Source of the DNA: an uncultured Oscillospiraceae bacterium
GTDB lineage: Bacteria; Bacillota; Clostridia; Oscillospirales; Oscillospiraceae
Direction of reading: 5' to 3'
Assembly: GCA_947168655.1 (NCBI GenBank)
Contig: CAMVMU010000003.1
Coordinates: forward strand, 1 to 64,000
DNA: 64,000 nucleotides
The position numbers and the translations under genes are program-made. Under the pieces are notes generated by a model. It saw only the letters and a program-made list of their open reading frames with translations. It searched no databases and was not told the DNA's origin. Positions within the stretch are counted from its first letter, which is position 1; each line of letters begins with the position of its first letter. Below, in pieces: positions 25,126 to 34,000 of this stretch.

Positions 25126-27156
25126 ATGAGTGAGATTAATGGCCATGAATATCAACTACTGAAGATATTCAGCTCGGATTTTGAATACCACATTCCCGCA
25201 TATCAGAGACCGTATGCGTGGACAACAGAAGAAACAAACACTCTCTTTGATGACTTGTATGGCTTTTTTATTTCCGAAAATGAAGACGAGAATTATTTCC
25301 TTGGTAGCATTGTCCTAATTAAAGAAAACACGGACAGGAAAGCCGATGTAATTGACGGCCAGCAGAGATTGACCACGTTGACGATTCTATTTTCCGTTCT
25401 TGCAGATAATCTTACAGATCCGAAGAAGAAGGCGTCTTGTATGAAAAGACTACAAGAAGAAGGCGATGAACTTGCCGGAATTGCCAGCCTCCCACGAGTG
25501 TTTCTACGTGAATGGGATCAGGAATTCTTCAATAAATATATTCAAAATGTGAATCTCTCCGACTTGTTTAAAATTGATCCTGTGACACTTGACACGGAAG
25601 CAAAACGTCACATTCAGGAAAACTGCAAATCTTTATCTGTAAAATTCAAAGAAACTTTCCACGGTGACGAAGCAGAGCTGCTAAAGTTCAGCGGTTTTCT
25701 TTTGAACCGATGCTATCTTGTTGTGGTTTCCACTCCGAGTCAGGCATCTGCATTCAGAGTTTTCTCTGTAATGAATAGCCGAGGACTGAACCTCCTGCCG
25801 ACGGATATCATCAAATCCGAAACCATCGGGAAGCTACCTACCGATCTTCAACGGAGTTATACAGACAAGTGGGAGGAATTAGAAAATCAGGTTGGAAGAG
25901 ATGGATTCAATGAGGTGTTTACCCATACGCGTACCATATTTACAATGGAAAAGGCAAAGAAAAACCTTCTCGATGAATTCCGCTCTTTTGTGGTGTCTGA
26001 AACTACGCCCAAATCATTGATTGACGACTACCTTGAACCATATACTTTAGCTTATATGAAGCTAAAAAATTGTGCGTATACCTCGACCAAAAATGCGGAG
26101 GAAATTAACAGTTATCTGTATTGGCTGAATAAATCCAACAACTACGATTGGATGCCTCCAGCTATTCTATTTATGACCTTGCATCCGGATGATTCGGATT
26201 ATCTGCTCTGGTTTATCAGGAAGCTCGAACGTCTGTCTTCTTATCTTCAGGTAACAGCTCAGGATGTAAATCATAGAATGGCAAGATACAAATTCGTTCT
26301 GGCTGAATTGAAAGAAAGACTGAATAGCTCCTTGACAGATCCCATTCAAAACATTGAGTTGACAGAATGGGAAAAGGAGGAGTTCTTAAGAACACTAAAT
26401 GGCGAAATCTACACTATGCCTGCAGCGAGAAGAAACTATATCATCCAGCGCTTGGACTCCTTTGTTTCTGACGGGGGAGCAACCTATAACACCAAGCTCT
26501 TTACTATCGAGCATGTTCTTCCGCAGAACCCGAGTGCCGGGAGTGCATGGTTTGATTTGTGGCCGGATGCCAAGGAACGTCAATATTGGCTTAACCGTAT
26601 CGCCAACCTCGTTCCGCTCACAAGACAGAGAAATAGCGCAGCGCAGAACTATGACTTCAAAACTAAGAAGGAGAAGTACTTCACCACCAAGAGCGGAACA
26701 TCCTCTTATCAACTCACGACACAAGTGCTGAGTATTGACACATGGAGTCCGGCAATAGTAAAAAGTCGTCAAGAAGATATGCTAGATATCTTTGCGAGAA
26801 ACTGGGATCTGGAAAAGGACACTGAACGCAAAGGGAAAGAGAGCTTTCTACTGTCTGGCAGAGGAGGCAGCGCTACCGGCTATCCGCTGGATAGTGATAA
26901 CTTCATCGTCTACGCAGGCAGCAAGATTTCTAAAGATGTGACAGACGGATACCCACAGAATTATGCCAATCTCAGAGATTCTTTAATTGCTGATGGCGTT
27001 ATCGTTGATGGCATTTTTGCACATGACTATACATTTACCAGTTCATCTGCAGCGGCTTGTATAATTCTTGGAAGATCTGCAAATGGTAGAAAAGAATGGA
27101 CGCTGTTGGACGGCAGAACATATGGAAAGTACGGGGGCCTGGATTCGGACGACTGA
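25126..27156 (+). CDS. GmrSD-type endonuclease: DUF262-DUF1524 with C-terminal DUF4357
   Basis: 676 aa, AGGAGG site 12 bases after res. DUF262 (GmrS-like, NTP-using) is shown by YHIPAYQRPYAW, YFLGSIVL and DVIDGQQRLTTL (near 73-84). DUF1524 (GmrD-like, HNH) is shown by FTIEHVLPQNP near 460 and NRIANLVPLTRQRNSAAQN. A final part (about 590-676; FIVYAGSKIS, LRDSLIADGVI) fits DUF4357. GmrSD enzymes are type IV restriction systems that attack phage DNA with modified cytosines. Being last in the type III operon, it would cover phage that avoid Res by base modification. Confidence 0.88.
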   Translation: MSEINGHEYQLLKIFSSDFEYHIPAYQRPYAWTTEETNTLFDDLYGFFISENEDENYFLGSIVLIKENTDRKADVIDGQQRLTTLTILFSVLADNLTDPKKKASCMKRLQEEGDELAGIASLPRVFLREWDQEFFNKYIQNVNLSDLFKIDPVTLDTEAKRHIQENCKSLSVKFKETFHGDEAELLKFSGFLLNRCYLVVVSTPSQASAFRVFSVMNSRGLNLLPTDIIKSETIGKLPTDLQRSYTDKWEELENQVGRDGFNEVFTHTRTIFTMEKAKKNLLDEFRSFVVSETTPKSLIDDYLEPYTLAYMKLKNCAYTSTKNAEEINSYLYWLNKSNNYDWMPPAILFMTLHPDDSDYLLWFIRKLERLSSYLQVTAQDVNHRMARYKFVLAELKERLNSSLTDPIQNIELTEWEKEEFLRTLNGEIYTMPAARRNYIIQRLDSFVSDGGATYNTKLFTIEHVLPQNPSAGSAWFDLWPDAKERQYWLNRIANLVPLTRQRNSAAQNYDFKTKKEKYFTTKSGTSSYQLTTQVLSIDTWSPAIVKSRQEDMLDIFARNWDLEKDTERKGKESFLLSGRGGSATGYPLDSDNFIVYAGSKISKDVTDGYPQNYANLRDSLIADGVIVDGIFAHDYTFTSSSAAACIILGRSANGRKEWTLLDGRTYGKYGGLDSDD

Positions 27157-27316
27157 TTCAATGATACAAAAAAGGGTTGTCCCCTTGGAGTATAGCTATC
27201 GTACCAGCATACAGATATAGCGCCGAGAGGCCCCTTCTTGTGGCACACCAAAATTCCAAAAGCCATTAATTTTCTTCTTGTGGAATTGTAGCTCGAGATT
27301 AATAAGAAAACCAATT

Positions 27317-27377
27317 AAAAAGTGACCTTTTCTCCCCAGGAATCACAATAGGTTCCGTGTGAGGAAAGGTCACTTTT
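27317..27377. terminator. Terminator-like hairpin after the defence operon
   Basis: AAAAGTGACCTTT and AAAGGTCACTTTT form a 13-bp stem around about 34 bases, followed by T-rich sequence. It lies 160 bases past the GmrSD stop and just inside the right end of the element. The stretch 27157-27440 shows no gene. Confidence 0.7.
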
Positions 27378-27440
27378 CCGGTTTGCATTTTATTTCGTTT
27401 GGCAGCTATTACTCGCACAGGCGAGGAGATAGTAAAGACG

Positions 27441-27670
27441 CACAAACTGCTCAATTTTCCACCTTATTTGGTGCAGAGCATTAAACAACGATTTGAAACA
27501 ATCATTGTATAAAACACGGTTTACGCCATGGTTGCTTCCGTCTACGAAGACAAAAATAAGGTGGAATTTTATCCGTTTGCGCACATGGATTAGGACTTAA
27601 AACTCCTGTTTTTGCATTCGGGCTTAATCACCGCAATCCGTTGTGCCGCAAGGGGTTTCGGTTGTATGGT
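27441..27670 (-). repeat. Right terminal inverted repeat of the element
   Basis: Reverse-complement counterpart of 261-490. Read inward it begins ACCATACAACCGAAA and repeats the blocks CGGATTGCGG, CCATGTGC, CCACCTTATTTTTG and AATAAGGTGGAAAA at the same distances from the tip as the left end (the last block starts 202 bases in on both sides). No gene lies in it. Confidence 0.85.
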
Positions 27671-27674
27671 ATAC

Positions 27675-28217
27675 ATCCACATCCCACTGGATGGGCTCCA
27701 TGCCGAAGGAGCGGATGGCAGAGATTACGTGGTCATCATATTCCCCATAGGGGCAGCGGATCAGTGTGGGCGTGGCGCCCGTGGCAGCGCGGATCTTCTC
27801 GTTGGCAGCCGCCAGGTCCGCCAGGATCTGATCGGCGGTCAGCGAGCTGTAGTGATCGTGGTGCAGGGAATGGCTCATGACCTCATGCCCGGCGTCGGCC
27901 AGAGCCTTGGCGGATTCAGGATACTTCTCCGCCCAATCCCCCACCACAAAAAAGGTGGCCTTGACGTTGTATCGGCCCAGAATATCGATAAGGGCCTGAG
28001 TGTCCTCGTTGCCCCAGGCGGCGTCAAAGGAGATGGAGCAGATCTTTTGATCCCGATCCACCGAGTAGATGGGCAGCTGGCGCTGCGCGGCGGTGGCGCT
28101 GACGGCGGCGGGCCAGCTGACGACGCCAAATATGCCGCCCGCCAGTATCAACGCAGCCAGTATGAGAAGATATTGCCGCCGCAGCAGCAGAACCTTCACA
28201 GAGCGTTTTTTCCTCAT
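27675..28217 (-). pseudogene. N-terminal half of the PdaB-like polysaccharide deacetylase, cut off by the element
   Basis: From MRKKRSVKVLLLRRQYL: a signal-anchor helix (about 14-34), then ICSISFDAAWGNEDT (NodB motif 1, with Asp), HEVMSHSLHHDHY (motif 2, the metal His pair SHSxxHD) and TLIRCPYGEYDD (motif 3, here with Cys in place of the usual RxP Arg-Pro spacing) up to IQWDVD, where the element begins. The frame continues 16 codons into the element. Such proteins are exported deacetylases of peptidoglycan; the PdaB subgroup is made in sporulation. The protein lacks its last third unless the element is removed. Confidence 0.85.
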
Positions 28218-28367
28218 AGCTTTCCGTCCCTTCCTGTCAATCTGCCGCAGGGCGGCACCCTCCGGCTTTCCATAGCGTATGCGCCGGGGATGGGGAACAT
28301 GACAGGGGGGATCCAAATGACGGCACGGATCCCACTATGTACGGATCAGTGCCGGGCGGGGACATAT

Positions 28368-29207
28368 TTACGTCTTCCTCTCCCGTTCCAGCTTTGCCTG
28401 AGCGATCCAGGCAGGACCTTCCCAGTCGATACGTGCCGCGTTTGGGTGGCTTTTGCACCAAGGATTCAATCCGCTATCCAAAGAGGAAAGAAAGCTCTCA
28501 TAATGCTCCGCATTCCAACGGCTCCAAGGCAGCGTGTGATCCGCCGAGTACACATTATCCGGCTCGCCGTCCTTCCGCGGCGCGTTCACGTTGAGCCAGT
28601 ATTCACGGATCGCCGCCGTTTTTGTCCCCGGACGCGATGCGGCAATCTTCAGGATATAGCTGTCCACGGGAACGTGGAGGAATTGCCGGACAGACGGGCT
28701 GCTATCCGTGCGCAGCTCCTTCCAGAACCCCAGGAGCATCATGTACTTCAGCGTCATATTGACCCATTTCTGGGCCTGCCCGTAGTGAAATTTCGATCCC
28801 GTGTACTTATCCGGCAATAGTAAGTCGGATTGATTGGCGTAATCGCGGATTTGGGTACACAATTCCCGGTGCAATTTGTCAAAGGTCTCTTGATTATCTG
28901 TTGCCAGCAGCCCCTTAATGCGTTCGATCATTTTCACATCGCAATCGCTGCCGCTGCCTGCGCCCTTTTCTATGCCGTAAACCTTCTCGCGGAACGACCG
29001 CACGTTCTCTCTTTCGTGTGAGGACATTTCCTGCCCGTCCTTTTTGAGATAAGTCAATGTCCGATTGAAATCCAGATACGCACGCTCGGCACAGCAGCGA
29101 ATCACTTCATCGGCGTTGGCGGAATACATGTTCTCAAGTTCATCATAGGTATAGCCGAAATAGCCATATACGAGGAAATTCAACAATTCTCGTTCCTGAC
29201 AATCCAT
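28368..29207 (-). CDS. 279-aa protein paired with the WYL regulator, function unknown
   Basis: Follows the WYL gene by 14 bases with a GGAGG site. Helical N-terminus (LLNFLVYGYFGYTYDELENMY), then KFHYGQAQKWVNMTLKYMMLLG near 150-175, a well-ordered segment that looks like a family hallmark, and a C-terminal part with SADHTLPWSRWNAEHYESF. No catalytic signature recognised; I note only that it is linked to a WYL regulator and to a helicase/MoxR/VWA operon reading the other way. Confidence 0.7.
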   Translation of the reverse strand: MDCQERELLNFLVYGYFGYTYDELENMYSANADEVIRCCAERAYLDFNRTLTYLKKDGQEMSSHERENVRSFREKVYGIEKGAGSGSDCDVKMIERIKGLLATDNQETFDKLHRELCTQIRDYANQSDLLLPDKYTGSKFHYGQAQKWVNMTLKYMMLLGFWKELRTDSSPSVRQFLHVPVDSYILKIAASRPGTKTAAIREYWLNVNAPRKDGEPDNVYSADHTLPWSRWNAEHYESFLSSLDSGLNPWCKSHPNAARIDWEGPAWIAQAKLERERKT

Positions 29208-29221
29208 TTTTCAAACCTCCT

Positions 29222-30280
29222 TCAAACTTGTTGATACGCATCTACGGTTCTCTCCGCGTCCCGTCGGACAGCGTCCGCCAGACGTTTGGGTTCCAGAATC
29301 ACCACGTCCGGGGCATAGCTCTTGGCAAACTGCCGCATGGCCAGCTCATTGACCCGGGCCGTGACGGTGACGTGGGTATCCGTCTCATCGGAGAAGGCCA
29401 CATCCATGCCGAACAGGTCAATCACGTCGCTGACCATAGTCTTCACCACCCGGAAGGTGACCCGTGCTGTATCGCTGGCGTACATATAAATATGCTCGGC
29501 CATATACTTTGCCAGATCCAACTGGCCGTTTTCCGCGCCCCGCAGCGTCTCAAAGGGCTTCACCGGCTCGTCCAGCATCTTGATGTCTGCAATGCGATCC
29601 ACCCGGTAGTTGGAGATATCGTCGTACTTGTCGTAGTTGCAGATAAGGTAATACTTGCCCTCCTTGGCCGCCATCTGATAGGGACTCACCACGTACTGCC
29701 GCGCCGTGCCGTCCGGCCTGCACCGCTTGTGGCGCTGCTTGTCCGTGCCGTACTCCAGATAGGAGAAAGTCACCTTCCGTCCCGCGCTAATGGCCTCGTC
29801 CAGCACCTCGATGGTGTAGAACAGCTCCGGGTTCTGGGGCAGGGTGTCCGGCACGGTGTGGATATGGCTGACGTGGGCGTGGAAATACCGGCTGGACAGG
29901 CCCTCCAGCTTTTCCACCAGCTCCTTGCACTGGCTGTAGGGCAGGTGGCGGGAGAAGAGCAGGGAGTCGATCAGCAGCCGCAGCTCTGCCTCAGTGAAAT
30001 CCCGCACCAGATAGAAGTCGGACAGCAGCTTCGTCTCCACCATCTCCCCGGTCTTGGGGTCCGGCGCCATGCGCACCGCCTCGCTGTACTCCAGCTCCAC
30101 GCCCATTTCCAGCAGATGGGAGATATTGCGCCGGATAGCCTTGCGGTCCGCCGTCATGTCGTATTCGGTTTTCAAAATATTCGCGATGTCCCGCTGGCTG
30201 AGCCGGTGATCCGCGTCGGTGTAGCGGCGCAGGATGTCCAGGATCAGCATGGGCAGCACTTTCTTGGGTGGCTTTGTCAT
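29222..30280 (-). CDS. WYL-domain transcriptional regulator
   Basis: 352 aa. N-terminal winged HTH (LILDILRRYTDADHRLSQRDIANIL...DRKAIRRNISHLL, about 10-60), central WYL domain (VVSPYQMAAKEGKYYLICNYDKYDDISNYRVDRI, about 190-225) and a C-terminal WCX-like domain (VTFRVVKTMVSDVIDLFG). WYL proteins sense nucleic-acid ligands and often control defence loci. The TGTCCCA dyad directly ahead of its start (30329-30358) and the same motif near the helicase promoter suggest that it controls itself and the opposite operon. Confidence 0.88.
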   Translation of the reverse strand: MTKPPKKVLPMLILDILRRYTDADHRLSQRDIANILKTEYDMTADRKAIRRNISHLLEMGVELEYSEAVRMAPDPKTGEMVETKLLSDFYLVRDFTEAELRLLIDSLLFSRHLPYSQCKELVEKLEGLSSRYFHAHVSHIHTVPDTLPQNPELFYTIEVLDEAISAGRKVTFSYLEYGTDKQRHKRCRPDGTARQYVVSPYQMAAKEGKYYLICNYDKYDDISNYRVDRIADIKMLDEPVKPFETLRGAENGQLDLAKYMAEHIYMYASDTARVTFRVVKTMVSDVIDLFGMDVAFSDETDTHVTVTARVNELAMRQFAKSYAPDVVILEPKRLADAVRRDAERTVDAYQQV

Positions 30281-30310
30281 TTTCTATCACCTGCTGTCAG
30301 TTTATCATGT

Positions 30311-30358
30311 TTGTCCCAATAATACAACGTGAGATGGGACAAAATTGTCCCATCTCAC
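30311..30358. promoter_or_regulatory. 30-bp dyad with TGGGACAA/TTGTCCCA arms plus an extra half-site
   Basis: GTGAGATGGGACAA and TTGTCCCATCTCAC are perfect 14-bp arms around AA (30329-30358), with a further TTGTCCCA at 30311. It sits 49 bases upstream of the WYL start and directly after the stop of the small gene at 30359, so it could be an operator, a terminator, or both. Confidence 0.6.
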
Positions 30359-30709
30359 CTAAACCGGCGGCTGCTTCCGTTCCCCGTCTGTCAGAGTGCA
30401 GAGCCTTTCCTCAAAACGCACCAGCTGCTTATCCCAGCGGCACGGCACAATTATCTCACCGCTCCGATCTGCAACGATGATCTTCGCCCGGTCCGGCGCG
30501 TCCGGGTCAAATGGACTGTCATAATACGCCTCCCGGCAGGGCAGCAGCACGACGTCTGCCGTGTCAACGGGAAGAGCAAGCAGGTAATCATCCATTGAGG
30601 GGTATGGATCCTCGCGCTGGCCCGGATCACGGTACAGCGTGCCGGGCTGCAGCCCGCCGCCCGGCGCTTTGTCCAGCGGACCAAGTCCCGTGGGAATGGG
30701 GTTGTTCAT
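30359..30709 (-). CDS. Small hypothetical protein upstream of the WYL gene
   Basis: 116 aa from MNNPIPTGLGPLDKA, about ten bases after AGAGGAG; an ATG three codons earlier has too short a spacing. Pro- and Asp-rich, with ALPVDTADVVLLPCREAYYD and KIIVADRSGEIIVP. Not recognised. It reads toward the WYL gene and away from the helicase operon. Confidence 0.55.
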   Translation of the reverse strand: MNNPIPTGLGPLDKAPGGGLQPGTLYRDPGQREDPYPSMDDYLLALPVDTADVVLLPCREAYYDSPFDPDAPDRAKIIVADRSGEIIVPCRWDKQLVRFEERLCTLTDGERKQPPV

Positions 30710-30823
30710 AGGTGTCATTCTCCTCTTTTTCTCTGCACGGCTATCGCCTCCATGCTCTGCGTGCCAACTGCGATAGACGGTAATAATCGTCGGATTATGT
30801 TTTTAGTCGGCGTTTGTTCCATT

Positions 30824-30890
30824 TCGTCCCATTATTTTGCTTACACTGTACGGCAAGGCACGGGGCAAAAATGTCCCACGCCTTGCCGTA
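30824..30890. promoter_or_regulatory. Control region of the helicase operon: TCGTCCCA, ATGTCCCA and an 11-bp-stem hairpin
   Basis: TCGTCCCA lies at 30824 and ATGTCCCA at 30871. The second is inside a dyad whose outer arms TACGGCAAGGC and GCCTTGCCGTA (30849-30890) are perfect. TGTCCCA also occurs in the WYL control region. The remaining bases of 30720-31065 show a further direct repeat, ACGCGTACTC, near 30966-30985, and no gene I can support; the 84 extra codons of the track ORF are probably leader sequence. Confidence 0.5.
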
Positions 30891-31065
30891 TGCTTGTATG
30901 TGGTCAATAAAGCTTTTTGCGAGAACAATCCGTTTTTTTGGACTGAACATTGTATATGATCGCTCACGCGTACTCCTCACGCGTACTGACACACTGTTGG
31001 AAATCCAAATTGTTAGACGAATGCCGCCTTGGGCGGCAGATCATGAAAGTGAGGTGGAGAGGATC

Positions 31066-34000
31066 ATGGGCGGAAACAGAACAAAGCAGCCGAAGTTGGA
31101 TCAGATGATTCAGCTTTCCCTGTTTGACAGTTTTCTGGAGGATCTCCGCGCCGCCGGCGCCATGACCGCCGGGAAGATCTCGGAGGTCATCGAAAAGCTG
31201 CAGAAAGCAAAGGACAAGATGGCAAGGCGGGAGAAAGAGGAGGCGCGCCGTAAAGAGCAGCTGGAGGCGGAGGAAACGGCCTGGCAGGAGGTGGGGCGCC
31301 GGACTGACCACGTGGAGGAGATCACCAGCATGGATCTCCCCATGGACTGGGAGAACGTCTTTCCATCCGATACGGCCACCCAGGGCGTTCATACCGACAG
31401 CATCTCCGACGGCCTGATCCTGTCCCTTTCCAATCTGGGACGGGTGGACATCGAGTACATCGCCGCCGTTACCGGCGCGGATTACAAGACGGTGATCTCC
31501 ACGCTGCAGGGCTCCATCTATCAGAATCCGGACACCTGGGAGGAGTGCTTTTACAAGGGCTGGGAGACGGCGGAGGAATACCTCTCCGGCAATCTCATGC
31601 GAAAGTGGCGGCTGGCCCGGGAGGCGGACAGGCAGTACAGCGGCTGTTTTGCCAATAACGTCCGCGCCATTGAAAAGGTGCTGCCGCCCACGGTTGCCAC
31701 AAAGGACATCTATGTGACGCTGGGCTCCCCCTGGGTACCCGCCGACGTGATCGATGATTTCATGGAACACCTTTTCGGCCAGCTGCCCTCCCGCTTTTTC
31801 AATCAGGAGAAGGCAAGGGTCAAACACGATGAGATCACCGGCACCTGGGAGATCCCCTTGAAGAGCCGGTACAACCACAATGTGGCCACCACCCGGACAT
31901 ACGGCACAAAGCGCCTGGAGGCCCTGTATATTCTGGAAAAGACGTTGAATATGAGGACCGTCTCCGTTACCGACGGGGTCAGCTGCCCCACCAACGCCTC
32001 CGGCAAAAAGCGGGTGCTGAACCAGCCGGAGACCGTGCTGGCTCTGGAGAAGCAGAAAAAGCTGGTGGATGAGTTCCGGCGCTGGGTCTGGCTGGATCCG
32101 CAGCGAAAGGAACGGTTGGAGAACATCTTTGAGAACAACTTTAGCTGCGTCCGCCGCCGGATCTTCGACGGGTCGTTTCTCGTGTTCCCCACCATGTCGC
32201 CGGATGTGTCCCTGTACCCCTACCAGAAGGACGCCGTGGCCCGCATCCTGTTTTCCCCCAACACCCTGCTGGCCCATGACGTGGGCAGCGGCAAGACCTA
32301 CGTGATGATCGCCGCCGGCATGGAGCTGCGGCGGATGGGGCTCTCGAAAAAGAACCTGTACGTGGTGCCCAACAACATCGTGGGGCAGTGGAAAAATATC
32401 TTTTTGACCATGTATCCCCAGGCAAAACTCCTGTGCGTGGAGCCGAAAACCTTCACGCCGAAAAAGCGGGGAAGGGTGCTGGAGAACATCCGCGACAATG
32501 ACTATGACGGCGTCATCATGGCCTACAGCTGCTTCGAGCAGATCCCCCTCTCCAAGGAATACTACATGGAGGATCTGGAGGAGAAGAAAGAAGCGATCGT
32601 GCGGCTTGCCGCAGATGCCAACAAGGCGACCTCCCGTCTGGATAAAAAGCGGGAGGATATCTCCAAGGCTCTGTCCCAGCTGGCGGTGGCTGTGACAAGC
32701 CTCGATGAAGGCGTGTTTTTTGATGAGCTGGGCGTCACCCGGCTCTTTGTGGACGAGGCACACAACTATAAAAACGTGCCGCTGGACACCAAGCTCAGCA
32801 ACGTTCTGGGGATCAGCGCCAGAGGCTCCAAAAAGTGTCAGGATATGCTGGACAAGGTGCGCATGATCCAGAAGCAGAACGGCGGGGGCGGCGTGGTGAT
32901 GGCCACCGGGACCCCCATCACAAACTCCATCACCGACGCCTTTGTGATCCAGCAGTATCTTCAGAGCGGCGAGCTGGCGCTGGTGGATCTCCAGAACTTT
33001 GACAGCTGGGTGGGCATGTTTGCCGAGCGCGTCACAGAGTTTGAGATCGACGTGGACACCTCCTCCTACCGCCTTGCCACCCGCTTTGCCCGGTTCCACA
33101 ATCTGCCGGAGCTGACGGCGCTTCTCTCCTCCGTGGCAGATTTCCATCAGACGGATTCCAGCGCCGGCATTCCGGTTCTTGACGGCTATTCCGATGCGCT
33201 GGTGGGGAAAACCGCGGCTTTTGAGGACTACCTCCAGAGCATCTCGCGGCGTGCCGACGCCGTGCGCCGGGGCCGCGTCAGCCGCAAGGAAGACAACATG
33301 CTGAAAATTACGACGGACGGGCGCAGGGCTGCGCTGGATCTCCGGCTGGTGGATCCCAACGCCGCTTTTACCTGCCAATCCAAGGTGGTACGCTGCGCTC
33401 AAAACGTGTGTGACATCTATCGCCGTACGATGAAGTCCTGCGGCACCCAGCTGGTGTTCTGCGATTCCTCCATCCCCAAGGCCGGGTTCAATATGTACGA
33501 CGACCTCCGGAATCTGTTGGTGGGAATGGGGATCCCACCGGTGAAAATTGCCTTCATCCATGACGCAGAGACGGAATCAGCGCGGTCAAAGCTGTTTGAG
33601 CGAGTGCGGCAGGGAGAGATCCGTGTCCTCATCGGCTCCACCTTTAAGCTGGGACTGGGCGTCAACGTGCAGGACAGGCTGATTGCGCTGCACCATCTGG
33701 ACGTGCCGTGGCGTCCCGCGGACATGACCCAGCGGGAGGGACGCATCCTCCGTCAGGGCAACCAGAACCCCAAGGTGCAGATCTTCCGCTACGTCACCGA
33801 GGGCAGCTTTGACGCCTATTCCTGGCAGCTGCTGGAGACGAAGCAGCGGTTCATTACGGGTCTCCTCTCCGGTTCGCTGACAGAGCGCAGCGGCGCAGAC
33901 ATCGAGGACACAGTGCTGGACTATGCCGAAGTGAAGGCGTTGGCGGTGGGCGATCCGCTGGTGAAGGAGCGGGTGGAGGCCGCCAACGAGTTGAGCCGGT

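Larger units (their letters stand above)
257..27674. mobile_element. 27.4-kb inverted-repeat-flanked element inserted in a pdaB-like gene, carrying defence genes and three recombinases
   Basis: Both ends start (reading inward) with GT-T-ACCATACAA and stay alignable as inverted copies for about 230 bp. Outside them the host gene resumes on each side in the same frame and order, so the limits are set to within a few bases. The flanks share only a TCC triplet (254-256 and 27676-27678), which could be a short duplication or part of a recombination overlap. Cargo: TerB-like operon, tyrosine-recombinase pair with a repeat array, serine-recombinase operon, regulators, extended type III restriction system and a GmrSD-type nuclease. 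No conjugation, replication or capsid genes are seen. Which recombinase moves the element is unknown. Confidence 0.85.

Noticed and set aside
254-27678. A normal 5-9 bp target-site duplication around the element
   Set aside because: Only TCC is shared exactly by both flanks, so a longer duplication is not supported; a recombination overlap is equally possible.
30964-33561. 865-aa minus-strand ORF opposite the large helicase
   Set aside because: Low-complexity His/Gly/Leu-rich antisense translation of a G+C-rich gene; the plus strand carries clear helicase motifs.
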